Below are positions 32,343-38,249 of a DNA stretch of 38,249 bases, in pieces. Source of the DNA: Planctomycetaceae bacterium. GTDB lineage: Bacteria; Planctomycetota; SZUA-567. Position numbers and translations under genes: made by a program. Location of the stretch: NCBI GenBank assembly GCA_021205245.1, contig JAJPXZ010000097.1, positions 1 to 38,249 of the forward strand. The letters run 5' to 3'. A model generated the notes under the pieces. It was given only the letters and a program-made list of their open reading frames with translations. It was not told the origin of the DNA and ran no database searches. Each line of letters opens with the position of its first letter. Position 1 is the stretch's first letter.

Positions 32343-33623
32343 CTAGCGCGACAGCCGGCGCAGTATGCGGGTAAAGCCCCTCTCCACTTCCGCCGTTGCT
32401 TCGTCGGCGTTCAGTTTGCCGTAACTCACCTGTTCAAGCACATCGTTCAAGACTTTGATCATGCGCGGGTCTTCGAAATAGGGGCTTGGGGTATGGACGT
32501 CGGTCTCCGCAATCTGTTCGAGCGCTTCGAGATTGACAGGCGAAATCAGGTTATGCTCTTTCAATGACGCGAACGATGGACGCGACAGCAGGACGCCCCG
32601 CGTCATCCCCAGAGTGACCGCGCTATTGGGCGAGGTAAGGAGAAAGCCGGTAAGGCGTGCGGCAGCGGCCGGGTTTTTGCTGTTTGGGCTGATGGAAAAT
32701 ACCTGCGACGGCCTGCCGATACGGCCAGAGTTTTTCGCGCCCTCTTGCGTCGGGAACGCGCCCAGGACGAACTCGAATTCCTTCGCCGGCGTCGACAGCA
32801 TCAAGGTGATGTTCGAATCCCAGCAATACGCGCCAGCCCATTTGCCGGTGATATAGTCGTTCTGTTCGTAAGTCTGCGTCTCAACGTCGCCGGTGCGGGC
32901 AGCGCGGTGGGAAAGGGAGGTCATCGCGCCACTTTCCACCAGGCGGCGGTAGAAGTCAATGCAGTCGCGGAGTTCCGCCGTACTGAGTCCGATCTCGCCG
33001 CTCACCGGGTCGATGATCATTTTGCCGGTCTTCTGGAAAATGTACGAGGCAAGCAGATTGCTGATGGATGTCAATTCGACGTCGAGGGGAAAATAGTCCG
33101 GGCCGAGCTTGTCCTTGAACACCGGACCGGCCGCGAGCAAATCATCCCAAGTCGTCGGGAGCGGCAAACCGGCGCGGTCCCAGGTCGTCTTGTTCCATAA
33201 GAAATAACGGGTGGTGAAGGAGACGGGGATGGCGTTCAGTTTGCCGCCGATAATGCAGCTTTCCAGCCACTTTTCGTCGATTTGGTCCAGCCGTAATTCA
33301 TCAGCGTAGGCCCGCAAATCGACGAGGCCGTCTCCGTTTTTGGAAAAAAGCGCCAGCCAGGCCCAATTGAGCTGGAGCAAATCGGCTTCGGAGCCGCTGC
33401 CAATCTGCGTGGTCATGCGTTCGAGATAGCCGTTCCAACCCATGTACTCGGCCTTGACGCGGATGTCCGGGTTGGCTGCTTCGAACTGCCTGACGGCAGC
33501 CAAGGTGGCTTCGTGGCGCTCGCCGCCGCCCCACCAGGAGAAGCGGATTTCCGTCTCGGCCGCACGGGCGGTACCGAAGCCCATGAGGCAACAAAGGATC
33601 AGTGTGCACAGATGACGCACCAT
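32343..33623 (-). CDS. ABC-transporter solute-binding protein, TogB-like (paralogue 2)
   Basis: A 426-aa binding protein with a signal peptide (cleavage after TARA). The same TogB-type signatures occur: FSWWGGGERHEATLAAV, VKAEYMGWNGYLERMTTQIG, YCWDSNITLMLSTPA and GRIGRPSQVFSIS. It is only 23 bases upstream of paralogue 1 and 9 bases downstream of the second Gfo/Idh gene. GGAG precedes the ATG. It shares the ASYIFQKTGKMIIDPV block with paralogue 1, suggesting a recent duplication. It has its own ligand-pocket differences and may broaden the range of oligosaccharides bound. Confidence 0.86.
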   Translation of the reverse strand: MVRHLCTLILCCLMGFGTARAAETEIRFSWWGGGERHEATLAAVRQFEAANPDIRVKAEYMGWNGYLERMTTQIGSGSEADLLQLNWAWLALFSKNGDGLVDLRAYADELRLDQIDEKWLESCIIGGKLNAIPVSFTTRYFLWNKTTWDRAGLPLPTTWDDLLAAGPVFKDKLGPDYFPLDVELTSISNLLASYIFQKTGKMIIDPVSGEIGLSTAELRDCIDFYRRLVESGAMTSLSHRAARTGDVETQTYEQNDYITGKWAGAYCWDSNITLMLSTPAKEFEFVLGAFPTQEGAKNSGRIGRPSQVFSISPNSKNPAAAARLTGFLLTSPNSAVTLGMTRGVLLSRPSFASLKEHNLISPVNLEALEQIAETDVHTPSPYFEDPRMIKVLNDVLEQVSYGKLNADEATAEVERGFTRILRRLSR

Positions 33624-33632
33624 GGCTTGCTC

Positions 33633-34736
33633 CTATTTTTCGACAACAACCGCGTTCTGTTGCGCCTGCACCGCCAGTTCGGACGTCTTGAAGACGTGCG
33701 CCTGGGTCATGGCGTTTTCAGTGCGGTTGAGGCAGTCGAGGATCATGTCACCAAAGAAAGGGAAACCGACCTTGCCGTAGAGATTGTGGCGCTCGTTGTC
33801 GTGCTGGGTGACGAGGAACAGGTTGTCCTGTTCGCGCGTGCCGCCAAGGTCGGTGTATTTACGCAGTTCGATATAGCCATCGGTGCCGAGGATGATGGTG
33901 CGGCCGTCGCCCCATGTCTCGAGCGCGTCCGGCGTCAGCCAGTCGACGCGGAAATAGCCGACCGCGCCGTTGTCGGCGAGAAGATTCATATCGCCGAAAT
34001 CGTAGAAGCCGCGATCGGCGTATTCCTTGTAGCGGTAGGTTCCAACCCGGCTCGACGTCACCTGCGCGTCTCCCGCGCCGGTGAAATAGAGGAACTGCTC
34101 GATCTGATGCGAACCGATATCGCACAGGATGCCGCCCGATTCCTCAAGGCTGAAAAACCAGTCCGGCCGGGTCGGCGCGTTAATGCGGTGCGGGCCAAGG
34201 CCAAGCACCTGCACCACTCGACCGATGCGCCCCGCCTTGACCAATTCGCCCGCGCGGACAGCGCATTCGACATGGAGGCGTTCGCTGAAATACCCCATGT
34301 ACTTCCTGCCCGTCTCGGCGACGACCCGCCGAGCGGCGTCGATTTGCGCCATGGTCGTGAACAGGGGCTTGTCGGCAAAGTAATCCTTGCCCGCCCGCAT
34401 CACCGCCAGGCCGATGTCGCCGCGTTGGTTGTCAATGGCGGCGCACGCCACCATCTTGACGTCAGGATCGGCGAGGATAACGTCCAGGCTGTCCACCGGC
34501 TTAACCCCGGGATATTTGTCGACATACTCGGCGACCGCTTTGGGGTTCGGATCGTAGACGTAGCGAAGTGTCGCCCCCGCTTCGACCAGGCCGTTCGTCA
34601 TACCGTAGATATGGTTGTGATCGAGGTGGGCGGACGCGAAGACGAACTCGCCCGGCTTCACCACCTGCCGCGTCGGGCCGACCGCCTGGGGCGCGTAGTT
34701 GAATCCGTCGCGGCGCTGGTTGGCTTCAAGAGACAT
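33633..34736 (-). CDS. Gfo/Idh/MocA-family oxidoreductase
   Basis: A 367-aa dehydrogenase. Its N-terminus is unusual: a 20-residue polar extension precedes the Rossmann region (GEFVFASAHLDHNHIYGM). The usual EKP is ADKPL (about 119-123), keeping the Lys. The substrate domain has GGILCDIGSHQIEQFLYF, a family hallmark. I start at the ATG at 34736 with GGGAGGAAAA upstream. It sits between binding-protein genes in the operon, so it probably acts on the imported sugar or its product. It is not a close match to the other Gfo/Idh gene in the operon. Confidence 0.86.
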   Translation of the reverse strand: MSLEANQRRDGFNYAPQAVGPTRQVVKPGEFVFASAHLDHNHIYGMTNGLVEAGATLRYVYDPNPKAVAEYVDKYPGVKPVDSLDVILADPDVKMVACAAIDNQRGDIGLAVMRAGKDYFADKPLFTTMAQIDAARRVVAETGRKYMGYFSERLHVECAVRAGELVKAGRIGRVVQVLGLGPHRINAPTRPDWFFSLEESGGILCDIGSHQIEQFLYFTGAGDAQVTSSRVGTYRYKEYADRGFYDFGDMNLLADNGAVGYFRVDWLTPDALETWGDGRTIILGTDGYIELRKYTDLGGTREQDNLFLVTQHDNERHNLYGKVGFPFFGDMILDCLNRTENAMTQAHVFKTSELAVQAQQNAVVVEK

Positions 34737-34797
34737 GCTTTTCCTCCCACCGGCGGTGTGTACCGCCGGTGTCGTACCATAGAGTTTTAGGTGGATA

Positions 34798-36069
34798 TTA
34801 CCGGCCCAGACGCTTGGCGATGCGGTTCCCTTCGCGGAGCAGGGTGTCGGCTCCGTCCTCGAGGCTGGTGACGCCGTAGCCCACTTCTTCAAATACCTCG
34901 TGCATGAGGTTCTTGGTGCGGGCGTGTTCGAAATAGGGATTCGGCGTATGGCATTGGGTGGCGCGCACCTGATCCATTGCCTCCTGGTTGATGGGCTTGA
35001 TTAGCCCTTCCTTCAACAGGGTGGCATACCCGGTCTTGGTCAGGAAGGCGCCGCGGGTGGACTTGAGAATCTTGGCCCCTTCCTCGCTCGCGAGAAGGAA
35101 ATCGATCATTTTGCCAGCCGCGATCGGGTTCTTGGTGTTTTTGCTGATGGCGAACATCATGGCCGGCCTGCCGACCCGGCCGGACGACTTGGCGCCGTCC
35201 ATGGTCGGGAAAGGTCCGACGGCAAAGGTATCGGAGTCGACCGTGCCGAGACGGTTCGCAAGGGCGGCGTCGAAGGTGCAGGAGCCGGCCCAGACGCCGT
35301 CCATGAATTCCTTGAATTCCTGGCTCTGTCGCTCGTTGTCGCCGCCGATGGAGGCGCGGTCCTGCGGCGTCATCAGGGTGCCGCTGTCGAGCAGGCGCTT
35401 GTAATAGCCGAGCCAGTCGATCAGTTCTTCACGCGACAACGCCACTTCCGCCTTCTCCGGGTCGAGGAACTGTTTGCCCGTCTTTTGGAAAATATATGCG
35501 TGGGTCAGGTAGACGCGCTCGTCGCGGTTCAGATCGAGGGGATAGTACTCCGGGCCGAGCTTTTCCTTAAAGACTTTTCCCGCCGCAACGAGATCATCCC
35601 ACGTTTTCGGGAAGGGGAGGCCAGCCTTCTGCCAAGTGTCCTTATTGTAGACGACGACCAGGGCGGAGAACGAAACGGGGAAGGCGTTCAGCTTGCCCTT
35701 GACCGTACCGGAGTCGAGCCATTGCTGCTCGTACTCGTCCAGGTTCATGCTGTCCTTGAGGTCATAGGCATCGTAGAAGCCGTTGCCATCCTTCGAGAAC
35801 ATGGCGAGCCAGGCCCAGTCGACCTGCATAACATCGGCCTCTGACTGCGCGCCGATTTGTGTGGTCAATCGTTCCAGATACCCGTCCCAGCCCATGTATT
35901 CAGCCTTGACGGTCACGCCCGGAGTGGCTGCCTCGAAGGCGCGAATAGCGGCGAGGGTGGCTTCGTGGCGCTCGGCGCCGCCCCACCAGGAAAAGCGCAG
36001 CACCGACTCTTCGGCTCCAACGGTGGCGGTGCACAGGCATAGCAGGACCGCAAGCAGTAATTTTCGCAT
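34798..36069 (-). CDS. ABC-transporter solute-binding protein, TogB-like (paralogue 3)
   Basis: A 423-aa binding protein with a signal peptide (cleavage after VGA, about residue 19). FSWWGGAERHEATLAAIRAF, VKAEYMGWDGYLERLTTQIG, FSKDGNGFYDAYDL, AGLPFPKTWDDLVAAGKVF and GRVGRPAMMFAIS match TogB more fully than the other two copies, so it is likely the ancestral partner of this transporter. It is next to the ATPase gene (14 bases). GGAG precedes the ATG. Binding residues are not certain, but the aromatic WWGG and WDG positions suit carbohydrate stacking. Confidence 0.88.
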   Translation of the reverse strand: MRKLLLAVLLCLCTATVGAEESVLRFSWWGGAERHEATLAAIRAFEAATPGVTVKAEYMGWDGYLERLTTQIGAQSEADVMQVDWAWLAMFSKDGNGFYDAYDLKDSMNLDEYEQQWLDSGTVKGKLNAFPVSFSALVVVYNKDTWQKAGLPFPKTWDDLVAAGKVFKEKLGPEYYPLDLNRDERVYLTHAYIFQKTGKQFLDPEKAEVALSREELIDWLGYYKRLLDSGTLMTPQDRASIGGDNERQSQEFKEFMDGVWAGSCTFDAALANRLGTVDSDTFAVGPFPTMDGAKSSGRVGRPAMMFAISKNTKNPIAAGKMIDFLLASEEGAKILKSTRGAFLTKTGYATLLKEGLIKPINQEAMDQVRATQCHTPNPYFEHARTKNLMHEVFEEVGYGVTSLEDGADTLLREGNRIAKRLGR

Positions 36070-36083
36070 AACACGCTCCTCGA

Positions 36084-37226
36084 TTATTCCAGGGTAAGGT
36101 TGTCGCCGCTATCCTTGTCGAAGACGTGGCAGCGGTCCATGATAAAGAAGAAATCGCACACATCGCCCCGGCCCAACGTCGCCGTGGACGACAAGCCCTC
36201 GAGGCGGATGCGGCAGGTGAACTCGACGCCGCCGACATCGAAGTAGATGTACAGCTCGCTCCCCATGTGTTCGATAAGCTTAATCTTGCCCGGCACGAAA
36301 GCGCCGTGGCTCGCGTCGTCGCCGTGGGTCTCGCGGACGCCGAAGTCTTCGGGGCGGATGCCGAAGAGGACGTGGCGGTCGACATAACTTTTCAGCTTGG
36401 CGGCCATGCGTTGCGGCAGGGGAACGGTCGCGCCGCCAAAGGTCAGCGCCAGACCGGAACCGGCCTGCACCACCTGGGCGGAACGGATGTTCATCTCGGG
36501 CGAACCGATGAAGCCGGCAACAAAGGTGTTGGCCGGTCGGCTGTAGAGGACGGGCGGCCGGTCGACCTGCATGATGCGGCCGTCTTTCATAACGCAGATG
36601 CGTTCACCCATGGTCATGGCTTCGGTCTGGTCGTGGGTGACGTAGACGACGGTGCTGGGCGCGCCGCTTTCGCGCAGGTTTTCATGCAGTGTGGTGATGC
36701 GGACCCGCATGGAGGCACGCAGCTTGGCGTCGAGGTTGGACAGCGGTTCGTCGAAGAGGAACACCTCGGGCCGCTTGACCAGGGCGCGGCCGAGGGCGAC
36801 GCGCTGGGCTTGGCCGCCGGAGAGCTGGCGGGGCAGGCGGTCGAGGAGCGGTTCGATTTCCAACAGTTTGGCGGCGTTGTTGACCCGTTCGGAAATATCG
36901 CTTTTCGGCAGCTTCGACAGTTTGAGGCCGAAGGCCAAGTTGTCGAAAATCTTCATGTGCGGGTAGAGGGCGTAGTTCTGGAATACCATGGCGATGCCGC
37001 GCTGCTTCGGCGACATGTTGTTGACCACCTTGTCGCCGATAACGAGCTGCCCGCCGGTGATGGTCTCCAGTCCGGCGATCATTCGGAGCAGCGTCGACTT
37101 GCCGCAGCCGGACGGCCCGACCAGCACCATGAATTCGCCGTCGTTGATTTCAAGATCGATGCCATGTACCGCCTTGAAGCCGTTGGGGTACGTCTTTTCT
37201 ATTTTCCTGATGCCGACCTGTGCCAT
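36084..37226 (-). CDS. ABC-transporter ATPase, MalK/UgpC/TogA type
   Basis: A 380-aa ATPase. Walker A GPSGCGKST (about 37-45), signature LSGGQAQRVALGRAL, Walker B FLFDEPLSNLD, the switch His in VTHDQTEAMT, and a C-terminal TOBE region with the conserved GIRPEDFG element. It energises the importer made of the two permeases. I use the ATG at 37226, with GGAGG upstream; the frame extends upstream into the permease gene but without a site. The single ATPase would serve all three binding proteins. Confidence 0.93.
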   Translation of the reverse strand: MAQVGIRKIEKTYPNGFKAVHGIDLEINDGEFMVLVGPSGCGKSTLLRMIAGLETITGGQLVIGDKVVNNMSPKQRGIAMVFQNYALYPHMKIFDNLAFGLKLSKLPKSDISERVNNAAKLLEIEPLLDRLPRQLSGGQAQRVALGRALVKRPEVFLFDEPLSNLDAKLRASMRVRITTLHENLRESGAPSTVVYVTHDQTEAMTMGERICVMKDGRIMQVDRPPVLYSRPANTFVAGFIGSPEMNIRSAQVVQAGSGLALTFGGATVPLPQRMAAKLKSYVDRHVLFGIRPEDFGVRETHGDDASHGAFVPGKIKLIEHMGSELYIYFDVGGVEFTCRIRLEGLSSTATLGRGDVCDFFFIMDRCHVFDKDSGDNLTLE

Positions 37227-37264
37227 GGATGTTCCTCCGCTGTGCGGGTTAAAGTAGAAGTGGT

Positions 37265-38155
37265 TCAGCCCTTGATGCCACTGGTGGCAACACCCTGGAC
37301 AAAGTGCTTCTGGGCGAGGAAAAATACGATAATGGACGGGAGCAGGGCTACAACCGAGATGGCGATGACCGCCGCCCACTCAACCTCCTCGTTCGCGCCG
37401 ATGGACATCCGGAGGGCGAGCGAGACGGGATAATTTTCAACGCTCGCCAAGTAGATAAGCGGTCCCATAAAGTCGTTCATGGTCCAGATGAACTGGAAAA
37501 CGACGCAGGAGATTATGGCCGGCTTGAGAAGCGGCATGACGATATGCCACAGCAGTTGCAGAGGACTGCAGCCGTCGATGATGGCCGCCTCCTCCATATC
37601 CTGGGGTATGCCCCTGAGGAACTGCACCAGGAGGAAGACGAAGAAGGCGTCATAGGCGAAGGCCGACGGGATGATCAGCGGCAGATAGGTGTCAATCCAG
37701 CCCATCCACTTGAACATCAGGTATTGCGGCACGCGCAGGACGATCTGCGGCACCATCATCGAGACGATAAGGATGGCGAAAAGCCATTTTTTGCCGCGGA
37801 AGTCGAAGCGGGCGAAGCCGTAGGCGACCAGCACGCAGGAGATGACGGTGACGATAATTTTCGGGACGATGATTTTCGCCGAGTTCAGAAAATAGGTGGC
37901 AAAGGTATATTCGGTCGAGGTCATCCAGCCCTTGATGTAGGAGGAGAAATCGAGATGGCTGGGGATAAAGCCGATTTCGGTGTAGATCTCCGCGTTGGTT
38001 TTGAACGACGCCCCCACCAGCCACAGCAGCGGGTAGAGCATGAACTAGCCCACCGCGATCAACAGGACATAGCGGATGATGGCGCTGATGCGTTCGCGGC
38101 GTCTGGTGAGAATCGCCTCGTCATCAGTTTGCAGGTGTTCGGTTGCCGAACTCAT
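37265..38155 (-). pseudogene. ABC-transporter permease (MalG/TogN type) with in-frame TAG at codon 37
   Basis: From the ATG at 38155 (GGGAGAC upstream) the frame reads a normal permease N-terminus, MSSATEHLQTDDEAIL, and enters TM1 (IIRYVLLIAVG), then meets TAG at 38045-38047 and continues without a shift as FMLYPLLWLVGASFK. The rest is intact: six-helix MalG-type fold with the EAA loop EEAAIIDGCSPLQLLWHIVMP. A restart at the ATG at 38041, two codons after TAG, gives 258 aa lacking half of TM1. Options are a nonsense mutation, a sequencing error, read-through or reinitiation. TAG is an ordinary stop elsewhere in the window, so a reassigned code is unlikely. I class it as pseudogene with doubt. 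Confidence 0.6.
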
Positions 38156-38197
38156 GGTTGTCTCCCGCGTTGGTTGGGGAAGGATTGCCGGTAAGGT

Positions 38198-38249
38198 CTA
38201 GGATTTCTTTTCGCCCGAATAGAACACCCAATACTTGGACGTCCAGAAG
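38198..38249 (-). CDS. ABC-transporter permease (MalF/TogM type), C-terminal fragment
   Basis: The window edge cuts this gene. The visible 16 residues, FWTSKYWVFYSGEKKS, then TAG, look like the C-terminal tail of a MalF-type sugar permease, where a W-V-x-Y segment is common. Its position directly upstream of the MalG-type gene fits. Only the end is present, so the family call rests mainly on context. Confidence 0.6.
   Translation of the reverse strand, partial: FWTSKYWVFYSGEKKS

Noticed and set aside
33513..34790. Long plus-strand ORF opposite the Gfo/Idh gene
   Set aside because: Antisense shadow of a conserved gene, composition of shifted codons, no ribosome site or domain.
36126..37433. 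Long plus-strand ORF opposite the ABC ATPase
   Set aside because: Shadow of the ATPase gene; His/Gly/Asp-rich nonsense composition.

Overview
The window is high-GC DNA from an anaerobic, Gram-negative (diderm) bacterium. Diderm traits are an outer-membrane beta-barrel protein, a TssJ-like lipoprotein and signal-peptide-bearing solute-binding proteins. Anaerobic traits are an Rnf complex, an [FeFe]-hydrogenase-type protein and many Fe-S motifs. Promoters fit TTGACx-N16/17-TAtaaT and an apparent LexA box is of the GAAC-N4-GTTC type. The phylum cannot be fixed from this window; a gut-type Desulfobacterota or Lentisphaerota/Kiritimatiellota-like lineage would fit. TAA, TGA and TAG all serve as ordinary stops. 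No tRNA, rRNA, CRISPR array, insertion sequence or integrase was seen.

Region 1 (1-8.5 kb) is a mosaic of short units: a sugar-isomerase-like TIM barrel with altered metal ligands, a TPR protein behind a promoter-hairpin-terminator leader, a coupled outer-membrane barrel/TssJ-like lipoprotein pair, a Y-family polymerase-like gene with an SOS-type promoter and no catalytic carboxylates, a duplicated 4-TM membrane protein, a crotonase, a methyltransferase with a 51-aa Cys-rich protein upstream, and ribosomal protein bS21.

Region 2 (8.7-16.6 kb) holds an 818-aa protein I do not recognise and an rnfEABCD operon. The operon lacks rnfG and is preceded by a structured leader ending in a terminator-like hairpin.

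Region 3 (16.8-25.9 kb) contains an NCS1 permease plus isochorismatase-fold hydrolase pair, a Ser/Asn-rich small protein with two copies of a Cys-bounded motif, a probable sugar-acid catabolic cluster (FAH-family enzyme, enolase-superfamily dehydratase, APC permease, GntR/FCD regulator) and a large FAD flavoprotein.

Region 4 (25.9-28.3 kb) encodes a soluble protein joining two ferredoxin clusters, a sensory-type [FeFe]-hydrogenase H-cluster domain, a further Fe-S domain and a chemoreceptor signalling hairpin. It looks like a cytoplasmic H2 or redox chemoreceptor and is the most striking gene here.

Region 5 (28.3-38.2 kb, minus strand) is one long operon for an oligosaccharide ABC importer of the TogMNAB (oligogalacturonide) type. 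It has three paralogous binding proteins, two Gfo/Idh/MocA oxidoreductases and an old-yellow-enzyme-type reductase. The second permease gene carries an in-frame TAG near its 5' end.
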